Source: Ampelomyces quisqualis (taxonomy: Eukaryota > Ascomycota > Dothideomycetes > Pleosporales > Phaeosphaeriaceae). Taken from it: DNA of 64,000 bases. The stretch spans positions 1,674,001 to 1,738,000 of the forward strand of contig JAGTXZ010000021.1 in NCBI GenBank assembly GCA_018398575.1, given 5' to 3'. The notes below the pieces were generated by a model, which was given only the letters and a program-made list of their open reading frames with translations, made no database searches and had not been told where the DNA came from. Positions 1 through 11,810 of the stretch are shown in pieces. Within the stretch, counting starts at the first letter, position 1, and each line of letters begins with the position of its first letter. The position numbers and the translations under genes are program-made.

Positions 1-1504
1 CTAGTAAAATTAATAAGACCTAGAAGCTTAAGTAGATCTTAGACACTCTTAGCGCTGTGTTAAGATCTTATAGTTAGTAATTATAGTATAGAACAGTCTA
101 GTTATATGTCTTTTTTAGTAATTACATATTTTACAACTATAATCTTCTAGATTATTTCTACTCTAAGCCTGTGCTATTAATCTTTTAGGACGTCTCTTAC
201 AGTATTAAACAAGCGCTTAACCCTAACTTCTGTAAGCTATATAGCTAGTACGTCTTTAGCTACCTACGCTAGGCATAAGTATATATCTATATTAGCCTAC
301 TACTAAATAAGTATATTTAATAACTTCTCTTTATCTTCTTTACTAGTTAGAGGAGTACTAAGGTAGTAGAAAGCTTCTGTACAGAGTAGTCTAAGGCTTA
401 TATTAGTTTTATAAAGAAGATTAGCGCTTAACCTACTAGACTATGTTATTTAAGAGAAAAGCCTTCTAAACTACTAGTATTTAGGTAGACGCTGTAGTTA
501 CAAAGGATAAACTAGAGTGCAGTTTCTGTTTGTTACTATAGAGTTGTTTTTGTATTAATTAATATAGTTTAGAAACTAACACTAGTATATACGTTTAAAG
601 TCTAGTTTTTATATATTACCCTAGGTTTTATTAGCTGTGCGCTGTAATAAACCTATATAATAAATATAGTCTCTACCTTATATATAGTAAGCTTCTAGAA
701 TAGATTAAGAATAGTTGCAACGTTGTAAAGATATTCTTGTTCCTTATCTATGTATAAATAATACTTAAATAACTTCTTCTTGCCTTTCTCTGCTGCTGCC
801 TTTACTACAGCTAGCTACTTCTTGCAATAGCTAGTCTTATCCTTCTTGTTAGATAGCTTAGTTATTATTTAATCTAAAAAGTTAAAAAGTTTATTATATA
901 TTAACTAGATGTACAGGGCCTAAGGTGTGTTGCTTTTACTAATTCTATTAGTAGCTGTTTTAAAGTTTGCTAGTATACGTGTTATTACACAAGGTATAAC
1001 TACTTAGCAGGTACTAGCTAAAGCCTTTTAAGGTCTTTAAAGTCTGTAACTGCGTTATTGTCCTATAAATTACTACTACTACCTTATAGGGCCTAATTAA
1101 GTGTAATCTCTTGCTCTAGCTACTTGTTAATATAAGTAGCTAGGAAGCAGGCGCGCTTGCACATATTATAGGTTAAATTCTACCTAGTCTTAATATCTTA
1201 AATTACACAAAGTTAATTTTTTAGTAGTATATTAGATTGTACCTTTAGGAATTGTTTAAAACGTTAGAGAGACAAATTAATAGCAATACAAATTGCCTAG
1301 ATCTAGAAGAGCTTAGTGCGTAATAAAGAATTATAATAAAGGGTGTAACATACCTTTTGCAAGAAGTTAGGCACTAATATACTATTATTAATCTAGTAAA
1401 CGTAATAGCGTTACAGCTGCTAAGCCTCTTTAATCTTAAGCAAGGCTATTAGCTTTAGGTAGGCTATTATATCCTGCACTACTAGGTTAATAATATAAGT
1501 AAGG
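1..1504 (-). mobile_element. hAT element fragment (copy C), 3' part of transposase
   Basis: The segment is the reverse complement of about 5305-6810 in hAT copy A and of the matching part of copy B. It covers the C-terminal half of the transposase on the minus strand, including the region before the dimerisation domain and the dimerisation domain itself, with many in-frame TAA/TAG codons. The fragment runs off the left edge of the window. On the right it stops within a few bases of the left terminal repeat of copy A. The missing N-terminal half is not found on the other side of copy A, so this is not a clean nested insertion. It is dead as a gene. Confidence 0.85.
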
Positions 1505-1506
1505 TA

Positions 1507-1660
1507 CAGTAGTAAATAGGTAGAGGTTAGGTTAGAGTAGGGTACCTTTACGTAAGACCCTATACCTAACCTAACCCCTATCTATTTAATTAACGCTAAA
1601 AGAAGGTAGAGGTTAGGTAAGAAGTAATTAATTACAGGTTAAGGTTAGGTTGCATAAGTT
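1507..1660. repeat. hAT copy A left terminal inverted repeat and subterminal repeats
   Basis: The terminal CAGTAGTAAATAGG is followed by several GGTTAGGTTA-like motifs. A near-palindrome spans about 1520-1585, where GGTTAGGTTAGAGTAGGG faces TACCTAACCTAACCCC. In hAT elements such subterminal motifs are transposase binding sites; that role is inferred here. The same block occurs at 30890-31040 in copy B. Confidence 0.7.
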
Positions 1661-2269
1661 TCGCGCAATTAAATAAAATTTAAAGTATATAACTACTAAT
1701 TTTATAAGATTAGGTTTCTAAAAATATACTAAATTTTATAAGGGCAAAACTATACTAGGGATATTAAAAATAGTACAGTAATTACAAATTTTTTATTACA
1801 ATACAAAGAGAATTAAGTCTTTATTTCTAATATATATAAAAGTAAAAGATTCTAGATCTTCTACGCAAATGCTTAATAAGAGCTAAACTTCTAATAGTAC
1901 CTAAGCGCAAGTCTAACATCCTGTGCTTATATAGTAACTCTTTTTGCGTAGATTGCATTTATATTTATATCTATATTTAGTTAAAATTTTGTTAAAAAAA
2001 TAGAGTTAAGAAACAAACCTTTAAAAAAACTAACTATATAGGCCTTAGCAGCCTCTTAAGCTGCCTTAACAGCTAATTCTTAGAAGCAAAGACTACTACT
2101 AGTGCTTTAAACGCATTCTTAAGCTATTTTGCGCAAGAGTTGCTAGAAGTGCAGCTTGTAGATAAGGAGCTTAGTAGACCTTTAGTATTAGTAGATTTCT
2201 CTAAGCAATACAGCTTTGCGTAGTAAGTAAATAAGCGTAATAAAGAATTGTAATAACTTACTACCTAGC

Positions 2270-2850
2270 TTAAAGTACCTTTTTTTTTAAGAGCTGCTTT
2301 TTAAGTTTTTGCAGCTAGGCTTTTTCTAGCAGATTTCCTAGCAGCCTTGCTAGCTAGGTCTTTAGCAACTTTAGTGCCTTTAGTAACAGCGTCTTTAACT
2401 TTAGATTTGCGTTTTTATAGAGCTATAGTAGTAGTGTTATAGAGTTATAGATTTAATATTATAATAATTTAGGTTGTTTTAGTGCCTAGTAAATAAGCAG
2501 TAAGTAGGCTTAGCGCAGGAAATTAAGTCTTAGCGTAAAATTTCTACAAAAGCTAATTTAAAACTGCTAGCGCTACTAGAAGACTAGAACATAATAAAAA
2601 ACTGTGTTAACTTATAAGCCTACCTAGAATTACGCTAGCTTTTGTTCTAGCTATATATTAAAATCAAAAGGTAGATTTCTATAGACTTATTAGTTATTTA
2701 TATAAAATAGGCTAAAAGGTAGTAAGCGCAAGCAGTAGGCAGAAAGCACACTAGTAGCCTGCTTGCGCACAGACTAACTTACTGCGTTATTAGTTATAGG
2801 CTGCTAAAATAAAATACTAAAGCTATACGCCTGTAATAGCAACACGCTTT
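2270..2850 (-). pseudogene. Antisense basic-tail reading frame in hAT copy A (degenerate)
   Basis: The minus strand reads toward a lysine/alanine-rich C-terminus, including KVAKDLASKAARKSARKSL, close to 2270-2420. In copy B the equivalent tail is free of stops and ends in KKAAPKKKAP followed by TAA. Here the tail carries a TAA and a one-base difference in the A-run, so it is broken. Further upstream (about 2430-2850) the frame is hydrophobic with many TAG/TAA codons where Trp or Gln would be expected. The tail resembles linker-histone or other DNA-binding basic tails, but I do not recognise the protein. It lies opposite in direction to the transposase. Confidence 0.45.
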
Positions 2851-2869
2851 ATTACATTACTTTATTACA

Positions 2870-4030
2870 CTTAGCGCTATAGAATCTCTTAAGTCTAAGA
2901 AAATTAAGGTTGTTAACAAGCCTAAGGGCTTTCTGCTGCCTATTTTTGTTAGAGTTCTACTAAATTTTAAGGAAGAGAAGTAAGCCTAGCTTACAATAGT
3001 AATATTCTTAGAACTTTACTATAAATTATACTTATTTGTCTAGGGTTTTGCTTTTAGGGATAATAAGATTACCTATATTCTTAACTCTTGTAGTAGTAAT
3101 ACGCTAAAGCAAGGCTAACTAACAAATTTTAAAGTTAACTTTAGCAGGTAGCTTAGTAGCAGCGCTATGCAATCTAGGGAGCTAGCTGCTATTGCAAAGG
3201 CTAAGTCTTTAGACTAATTAGCTAAATATTAGCTTAAGGAGAAGGTTAAGAGAGGCAATAGGTATAAGGCGTTATCTCTAAGGTAATAAGCTAAAACACT
3301 TAAGTATAAGCTTAAGGCTTAGGCAGCAAAGCGTTTTAATAGCAAGTAATCTAGTAAGTTATTACACCTTTTTATTACGTTATTTTAACTAATATATAAA
3401 GCTAGGTAGTTAATAGCTTCTATTGCTTAAGTTAATTAAAAATAGAAGGCTATTTAAATAAAAATTAATATACGCGCCTACAACATTATTATAAAAAGGT
3501 CTTCTGCAGTAACTTAGACTTAAAGCAAAAAAAATTGTTAGCTTAAGCTTATACTTACGTTTATAGGCCTAGTAGGGCTGTAGAAGAGATACTTTAAAGG
3601 AAGTATACTTGTAGGCTACACCTCCTTAAGAGGAATAGCTTTAACTACTATAGGCTAAGGCTAAATAGCTTAAATTTTGCAATAAGCTAATGTCTAACAA
3701 GTTAGCTCTAGTAACTAATTAGAATTAGTAGTAAGTTTATTACGTTATTTTATTATATACTTATTCTAACTAGTCTGCTAGAAGGCGTAAGCTAACACCC
3801 TCTCTTATATTTAATTAGCCTCTAGAGCTCTATAGTAATATGCTATACGTTAAGAAACGCAATAAGACTAAATATAAGGAAGAGGTTAAAGATTCTAGTA
3901 AAGAGCTAGAGGTATACTACAAGACGTTGCCTAATAAATATAAAGATAAGAAGGATAAGGATTAGAGTAATAGCACCTAGAAGAAGTTCTCTAATAGTAC
4001 TTAGAAGAGCTGTTTAGACGCTAAGTAACA
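2870..4030 (+). pseudogene. Unassigned decayed coding region upstream of hAT transposase (copy A)
   Basis: Reading through TAA/TAG, 2880-3360 gives a protein-like stretch with KVVNKPKGFLLPIFVRVLL early on and a lysine-rich helix-like end. About 3780-4030 gives another with a charged K/E/D-rich segment (VKDSSKELEVYYKTLPNKY). Both stretches recur in copy B (about 32250-33415). They could be N-terminal exons of the transposase or a separate accessory gene. I do not recognise the family, and the part between 3370 and 3780 has no convincing frame. Confidence 0.4.
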
Positions 4031-4325
4031 TGTATAATTAAATCTGCTGTATATTATTGCCTAATATAGTTAAGACCTAAAAATTTTGCTACTACTATAA
4101 AACCTAATTTCTTAATTTTTAAAAGTTTGGCTCTACTATTTGCTCTTTAACTAGGGGAATAATACCTCTAGTATAGCGTCTACCTCTCTTACTTAAAGTA
4201 ACACTAAACTATAGTTTTACTATTCTATTATTGCTGCAATTACTACTCTCTTTTTATAAGATATTACTACTTTGTTATTACACTTTTTTATTACATACAT
4301 AGACCTAAGCAACTTCCCTTTACTC

Positions 4326-6709
4326 TTAGACAACCTATACTCTAATCTACCTAAAATACTCTACAAATTTATACTTAACGCCTTCTTAATCCTTAAGTCT
4401 AAAATTAAGAGAACAGTTACTGTCCTTAAGTAGCTAATTTAAGACAATACTACTGTATGTGCTGCATAGGATGCCTAGTAGCAGAACACGTTATAGGCCT
4501 AAGACTCTAATAATTCTAATCTTTAATAGAGTAAAGCTAAACGTTCTGCTATTATATAGACTTAATATAAGGAAGAAGCCTATATTAAAAGTAGCAAACT
4601 ATACGTATATTGCCTAAACTGTAAGTATATACTTTAACACCTAACTAATAAGTATATAGAGACAAAACACCTTAGTAACTACTTTTAGTCTAATAGTTAT
4701 AGAAAAGTTACAGAATCTATCTATATAAGGTAGCTACTCTTATTTGTTACACTATTACGTCTACAACCTCTATAACTGTTTACTACTTAGCAATTTAAAC
4801 TAGAAATTGTACAGGTACTTTTTAATAGAAACTAGTCTTTTTAAACATTAGAGCAATTCTTATTTTACTGCTTTGTAGAGTTTCTCTAGCCTAGCACTAC
4901 TATACCTAGCTAATACAAGTTTACTCTTATGCTTTAGAAACAATACAAGCAGGTAACTAAAAACCTCTTTTCTAATCTTAGTAAGTTAACAAAAATCTTA
5001 ATTACTCTTAACGCCTAGTCTGCTACTAACTACCTAAGCTTTTTGGCTATTAAAGCCTATTATATTAACACTAGTTAGTAGATAAGAAAGGTTCTATTAG
5101 ATTTTGTGCCCTTACGTAGGTAGCACACTAGAGTTTCTATAGTATCTAATCTTATATAGGTACTTAAAAACACAAAAACATTAAAATAATTACTAGCAGT
5201 TACCTGCAATAACGCTTTAAATAACAGTACTCTTAGCAGAAGCCTAAAAAGCAATCTTGCTAATAAAAGAGTTTCTTAGAACGCAAAGAAAAACACTATA
5301 CTATGCCTTACCTATATTATTAACTTAGTAGTGCAGGACATAATAGCCTACCTAAGGCTAATAGTCTTGCCTAAGATTAAAGAGGCTTAGCAGCTGCAAC
5401 GCTATTACGTTTACTAGATTAATAATAGCATATTAGTGCCTAACTCTTTGTAAAAGGTATATTACACCCTTTATTATAATTCTTTATTACGCACTAAGCT
5501 TCTCTAGATTTAGGCAATTTGTATTGCTATTAATTTATCTCTTTAACGTTTTAAACAATTCCTAAAGGTATAATCTAATGTACTGCTCAAAAGTTAACTC
5601 TGTGTAATTTAAGATATAAAGACTAGGTAGAATTTAACCTATAATATGTGCAAGCGCGCCTGCTCTCTAGCTACTTATATTAATAAGTAGCTAGAGCAAG
5701 AGATTACACTTAATTAGGCCCTGCAAGGTAGCAGTAGTAATTTACAGAATAATAACGCAGTTATAGACTTTAAGAACCTTAAAAGGCTTTAGCTAGCACC
5801 TGCTAAGTAGTTATACCTTAGAGTAATAACACGTATACTAGTAAACTTTAAATCAGCTACTAACAGAATTAGTAAAAGTAACACACCTTAGGCTCTGTAC
5901 ATCTAGTTAATATATAACAGACTTTTTAACTTTTTAGATTAAATAATAACTAAGCTATCTAATAAGGAGGATAAGACTAGCTATTGCAAGAAATAGCTAG
6001 CTATAGTAAAGGCAGCAGTAGAGAAAGGTAAGAAGAAGTTGTTAAAGTATTATTTACGCACAGATAAGAAACAAGAATATCTTTACAATATTACAACTAT
6101 TTTTAATCTATTTTAGAAGCTTACTATATATAAGGTAGAGACTATGTTTATTACACAGGTTTATTACAGCGCACTACTTATAAAACTTAAAGTAATATAT
6201 AAGAACTAGACTTTAAACGTATATACTAGTGTTAGTTTTTAGACTATATTAATTAATATAAAAATAACTCTGCAGTAATAAACAGAGACTGCACTCTAGT
6301 TTGTTCTTTGCAACTACAGCGTCTACCTAAACACTAGTAGTTTAGAAGGCTTCTTTTCTAAATAACATAGTCTAGTAGGTTAAGCGCTAATCTCTTTTAT
6401 AAAACTAACATAAGCATTAGACTACTCTGTGCAGAAGCTCTTTGCTACCTTAGCACTCTTCTAACTAGTAAAGAAGATAAAGAAGAATTATTAAATATAC
6501 TTGTTTAGTAGCAGGCTAATATAGACACGTACCTACGCCTAGCCTAGGTAGCTAAAGACGTACTAGCTGTACAGCTTGCAGAAGTTAGGGTTAAGCGCTT
6601 GTTTAATACTGTAAGAGACGTCCTAAAAGATTAACAGCACAGGCTTAGAGCAGAAATAATTTAGAAGATTATAGTTATAAAATACGCAATTACTAAGGGG
6701 GACGCATAA
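4326..6709 (+). pseudogene. hAT-family transposase, RIP-degraded (copy A)
   Basis: One frame runs from 4326 to about 6240, interrupted only by TAA/TAG. About 4600-4670 encodes a BED-like zinc finger remnant (CLNCKY then HLTNKYIETKH). At 5180-5330 is the hAT core: VTCNNALNNSTLSRSLKS followed by CLTYIINLVVQD, where the family pattern is a DNASNN-type motif and C-x-A-H-I-I-N-L. At 5620-6110 it reads DIKTR-NLTYNMCKRA and later KKLLKYYLRTDKKQEYLY, typical of the hAT middle and C-terminal part. The hAT dimerisation domain is at 6480-6709 in a shifted frame (VAKDVLAVQLAEVRVKRLF). The frame change at about 6240-6430 may be an intron or an indel. The family call is secure; the protein is dead because of stops and lost residues. 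Confidence 0.85.
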
Positions 6710-7224
6710 CTAAACTATTCTACACTACAATTACTAACTACAGGATCTTAACATAGCGCTAAGAGTGTCTAGGATCTACTTAAGCTTCTAAGTCCTATTA
6801 ATTTTGCTAGTCTAACTAGCTCTAGAATCTAACATTTTAAGAATTAGACAAGTAATAAAGAGCAGGAGAGTAATAGAGAAAATAACATTAGGGAATCTGC
6901 AACGCCTTTATATAGTGCACTACTTTAGACTCTTTAGTATAAGCAGCGCCTATAGAGGAAGAGATTAAGGCCTTCTTGTTTCTTAGACTAGCAAGCGTAA
7001 TAAAAAAATGTAATAAACAGTAGCTCTTAACTATCTAAAACAACCTAGGTAAAAAACAGTAATAAACATCTTTAATAAGCAGGTTATAAAGCTAATTAAA
7101 CAGCTGCAAGATTAGACTATTCTTGTAATAACCTTATTTTAGGATACACGCTAAAATAAACTTATTTTGTTTACTCTACTTTACTCCTAAGTAATATACT
7201 TGTTACAGGCGTTAGATTAGAGGC

Positions 7225-7416
7225 GCTGCACAAGTATAACCCTATAGCAGGTACTTTAACTAAACTAACAACCTAACCTTAACACCCTAAGCTATATACT
7301 CTAACCTAAACCCTACACTAGCTCCTGCGTAACCTAAACCTTACTCTACTCCCCTTGTGCTTAACCTTAACCTAACCCCTACCTATAAGCAGGTACCTAG
7401 AACCTATTTACTAGCG
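7225..7416. repeat. hAT copy A right subterminal repeats and terminal inverted repeat
   Basis: Repeated AACCTAACC, AACCTAAACC and CTTAACCTAACCCC motifs lead to the end CCTATTTACTAGCG. They mirror the left end, and the matching block in copy B is at about 36610-36798. The motifs resemble a degenerate telomere repeat but are not tandem TTAGGG. Confidence 0.7.
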
Positions 7417-7749
7417 TACTAAAGCTCTTAGTCTTAGGCTTCTATCTATTACAGTATCTTTGTATTTCTTCTATTAGTTACTTCTTAGTATTAGGCATTG
7501 TTCTTAAACGCAACTAAGTGCGCTACTATATTATTTCTTATGCTTTAGGTTCTTTTTATACTTGTCCTAAGTTTATCTTTTTTCTACTAATCTCTTCTAT
7601 GCATAACGCTGTTATCTGTTCTTATACTTGTTATGCGTACTTATAATTTCTTTACTTTTTTTCTTTTCTCCTCTTATATACTTTATTTAGTAGTTAAGAA
7701 AAGCAGGCACTCTACTAACAACTTATCTAAGTCTTATTTTATTCTAGTT

Positions 7750-10700
7750 TTAGCTAGCTATTTAGTAAAAGCTATAGTGTTAGTAATATTTACTTATAGT
7801 TTTTATATTAGTTCTATATATCTTACTTATTTTATAAGGTACTATAGCTATATACTTTACCTTTTCTTCTTTTACTATTCTGTAAAGATATAGTTAACAA
7901 AGAACTTATTATTAGTTGCGTCTTTGTTTTCTATTATTACTTTTAGTTACTAGTTATTAGACTTTTAGTGTAGAAGCAGATTACCTGCATTAAGCTAGAA
8001 GCAGTTAACGTAGAATCTTAGGTGCACTTTAGAAGGTACGCTTAGTTCTACAACGTGTAGGAAGATTATCTTTATAACTATATATTTTCTGTTTTTCTAA
8101 TCTAGCTTTTTTAAAGGTCTTTTGTTAGATATAGAGTAACTATACTAGAGCTATACTTTATCTTTTACATAGAGTTTTAGCACTTTCTATCTATAACAAT
8201 TAGCCTAGCGTTTCTATTCTTATTATACTTCTGCTATCTTTACTTGTACGTAGTCTATTATTTCTTTTATCTTAGTTACTATTGCTTTAGCAGTAGCTCT
8301 TTTATTACTACTAGACTAGTGCTAGTTTTCTATAGTCTATTCTAGGTCTAACTAAATAGGGTTTGTGTTATACCTATGCTAAAGAAAGAATAGGCTAACG
8401 CCTATAGACGCTGCATTTTGTCTAGCTATTACAATTTATACTAGTAAGCATAGAGCAGCCTAGTTTAACTAGTTCTAGTTTACAAAAGCTCTTAAGTAAG
8501 CTTTTACTATACTATTTATTTGCTCTATAGCGCTATCTGTCTAAAGGTAGTATGCTATTAAGACTCTTCTTTATATTCTAAGCTTATTGCAAAGTAATAA
8601 CTAGAATTTGCTTACAAATTGTAACTCTCTATTAAACACTATAGCGTCTAGGAGCTAGTAGTACGCAACTACTTATTTAATAAATGCTTTAACTATAGTA
8701 AAAACTTCTAGGTTTAGAATAAGCATAAGTACTGCGTTTTTGCTTAGCTAGTTAGTAACTACTATAAAGTGTAACATTCTGTAGCTTAGCAAAAGGCTTA
8801 TAATAAAGTCTACTAACAATTTCTTCTATATTTAGACTAGAAGTAGAAGTAAGTATAGTAGTCTTTGTTTAAGTTTTTTCTAAAGCTTTATCTTACTACA
8901 CACTGCGCAGTTCTAGACAAATTGCTAGATACTTAAGAATATTCTAAGCTAAAAGTAGTCTCTTACTAATATTGCGTATATATTTTCTCTGCCTAAGTGC
9001 TTAGTAATTAGAGAGTTATATACTTCTAAGATAATATGCGTTTATAGGTTTACGCATTCTAGCACCTATTTACGCTTTCTATAGAGTAGGCGTCTTAAGT
9101 TATCTAAGCTATACTCTGCTAGAGAAACTTTTAGGCTTAGATACAAAGAGAATTTTTACTGTTCTGTTCTAACAGCGTTAACTGCTAATTAGTAAGCTTT
9201 ATTTATATAGATAGCCTATTCTTATAATTCCTTAATAGTAGGCTCTATTAGTCCTTTAGAGCGTTTGTTTGTGTAAGAACTTTGCCTAGGCGTAGTCTTG
9301 CATAGTACTACAGTTTCTTTAGTAGTATCTAGAATGTCTTCTACTATAAAGAGCTTTCTAGTATCTTAGTTATAGGCAACGTTTTCTTCTCTTAACGCAG
9401 CGTCTTTGTCTACAAGCCTGTTTTAAAGCTACTTTGTTTCTTTGTCTCCCTGTTGTAGTACATCTTTCTGCTAAGCTGCAAGAAAAGTAGTTAACGCAGC
9501 ATCTTTGTCTGCAAGCACGTTTTAAAGCTACTCTATTTTTTCTTTTCTCTATTATAGTGTATCTTTCTACTAAGCTGCAAGAGAAGTAGTTAACGCAGTA
9601 TCTTTATCTACAAGCATATTTTAAAGCTACTTTATTTCTCTTCTCTCTTATTATAGTAAATTCCTCTGCTAAGCTGCAAAGAAAGTAGTAAGTACTAGGT
9701 CTTCTTTATCTTTAGTTTCTAAAGCAGAAGTAAATAGTTAGAAGGTCTAAGACTATACTAGCGCGTCTGCTCTTTCTTAGAAAAGATCTTGTTTTTTCTT
9801 AAAAAGAGTATCTACTCTACTGTTAACATTTCTTAGGTAGTATTAGAATCTAATATTAAATGTGCTAAGAAACTCTACCTAGTAGATGTATCTTTCTGTT
9901 AGTAGTTGTGTAGTAGCAAAGTATTCTAGGTTCTTATAGTCTATAAGTATAGTAAAATGCTTTACTTTCTAACGTTTAGTTCTTTACTGCTCTAAGCACT
10001 TAAATATAGCTAACAACTTCTTGTTATAAATAGTATAGTTAGCTTCTGCAGCTATGTTCTTTACTAAGTAGTAAGCTACAGCCTAGAGGCGTCTGTTCTT
10101 ACAGTATTAAGACAGCACTTCTTTAGTTAACTATTCTAAAGTATTACATTCTACTACTATCTCTAGCTCTATATTAAAGTTTGCTAAGAATAGTTCTGCT
10201 ATAAAAGCTTCTTTTAGCTTATTAAAAGACATCTATTGTTTAGAGCTCTAGTAAAAGGCTACGCCTTTCCTAGTTAGCCTAGTTAGTAGAGCAGCTAGCT
10301 CTAAGAAGTCTTTTATAAACTATTAGTAGAAGTTAGCAAAGCTAACAAAACTCTAGACTTCTTTAACTATCTTAGAGAGCTCTTAGAAACGTATAGCAGC
10401 TACTGTCTTAGGGTTTATACTTATTTCTTTCTTAGCCTTAATAATAAATCTAAGGTATTTAGTCTTCTTTATACTAAACTTGCTTTTTCTTACATTAAGG
10501 TGTAACTCTGCTGCCCTAAGTTTCTAAATTACTAGCTTTACCTTTTTCTTGTAGTCTACCTTAGACCTACTTATATATATTAATATATTATCTATATAGG
10601 CTAAACAGAAATTATCTAGGTATTTCTTTAGTATCTAATTAATATATCTCTAGAATATACTTAGAGCGTTTGTAAGTCTAAAGAGTGTTATAAGCTACTT

Positions 10701-11800
10701 ATAGAAGCTAAAGCGCGTCTAGAAGGCTATTTTCTATTTGTCTCTTTTAGCAATTCTAATCTTGTAGAATACTTAGATAATATCTACTTTAGTAAACTAT
10801 TTAGCTTTAGCAATTTAGGCTAAGGTTTCTTAGATAAGTAAGAGCAGGTATTAGTCTTTTCTTGTAATTACGTTAAGGGCCTAGTAGTCTACACAGAACT
10901 GCAGGCCTCTTTCTAGCTTCTTTATAAATAGAACTAGTGCAGAGGCGCTTAACTAGCTTACCTATATAAAGCTACAGTCTAGGTAAAAAGTAAGCTCTTT
11001 TTAGAGCACTAGGAGTTCTTCCTTTAACATGCTGTATAGTAAGCTCTACAGCACTTTTGCAGTCTTTCTATCTTTTTCTACTAGCTTAATAAAATAATTA
11101 ATAGTAGGTCCTTTTACTAAGAGGAGTTAGTCTGCTTTTTTACGTAGGAAGGTTTTGTATTTCCTTTTTAGGTAATCTAGAAGCACTAACCTAGAGTCTA
11201 CTTAGAGCTTAGTTTTTAGAGCCTTCTAGATATCTACTATTAACGCAGTATAAAGGTAGATAGATTTGTCCCTCTAGCCTTATTATAGCTAGGCTAAGTA
11301 CGCAGCTGCTGTAATACTTTGTAGTAAAAGAAGTTTTCTTTTCTCTTAGCTTCTAACTTGCGTCTAAGTAAAGTAGATGTATATTAATTTCTTTACTAGT
11401 GCAATAGTAACATTATACTAGTTTATCTATAGTTAACTTAGAACTAGGTTATATTCTTTATCTCTGTCTAGTTTATAGGCCTACAGTGTTTCTTTGTGCC
11501 TATTAATGTTAATCCTTATCTAGATAGCTGTTTTTATCTAAGACTAGGCTCTAGTAATCTTAATAATTTCTCTTAGGGCTATTAACTTACGCTCTAACTT
11601 ATTTTTGTAAATAAACTTAGTTAAGGTTATAGCGTAGGTAAGATACTTAGTATTAATTATTATAGAAGTAACTGTTGTTTTATTAACAATAGTGTGTACA
11701 GTAATAGGTTCTCTGTCTAGCTATTTTCTTTAGAATTATTAAAATCTCTTGTCTTCTTTTAGTGTTATATTACTATACTTCTATCTACGCCTTTAGACAA
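7750..11800 (-). pseudogene. Pol of gypsy-0 (RT, RNase H, integrase, chromodomain; degenerate)
   Basis: It aligns by eye in reverse complement to gypsy-1 pol. The reverse transcriptase active-site remnant YIDN-ILIY is at about 10585-10605. RNase H is near 9900-10200, followed by a 99-bp tandem repeat block (9391-9690). Integrase follows at about 8000-9280, and the chromodomain region reaches about 7750. Stop codons are dense. Reading frames on the opposite strand near 7633-7893 are shadows of this gene. Confidence 0.75.
9391..9690 (-). repeat. Three 99-bp tandem repeats in gypsy-0 pol (coiled-coil linker)
   Basis: The motif taacgcagcatctttgtct or close variants recurs at about 9392, 9491 and 9591. 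This is a 99-bp (33-residue) unit in frame with pol. Each unit encodes a charged helix ending LADKDAAL. The matching block in gypsy-1 is at about 17830-18110. Confidence 0.75.
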
Positions 11801-11810
11801 AAGTTACTTG

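Larger units (their letters stand above)
1507..7416 (+). mobile_element. hAT DNA transposon, copy A (about 5.9 kb)
   Basis: A second copy of the same length lies at 30890-36798. The ends are short inverted repeats: CAGTAGTAAATAGG on the left and, read inward, CGCTAGTAAATAGG on the right. Just inside are subterminal clusters of GGTTAGGTTA-type motifs and their complements. It encodes a decayed hAT transposase in its right half. At 5.9 kb it is longer than the 3-4 kb usual for a single-gene hAT, and the extra length holds other reading frames (listed separately). No 8-bp target duplication is visible: the left flank reads gtaaggta and the right flank tactaaag. It abuts hAT fragment C on the left and truncated gypsy-0 on the right. 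Confidence 0.85.

Noticed and set aside
7225..7400. Telomere-like AACCTAACC repeats
   Set aside because: They are degenerate and interspersed, occur at both ends of both hAT copies, and are better explained as transposon subterminal repeats.
7633..7893. 86-codon open frame on the plus strand
   Set aside because: It lies antisense to the 3' part of gypsy-0 pol; the opposite strand matches the gypsy-1 chromodomain region. Its hydrophobic composition is a by-product of reversed K/E-rich codons.
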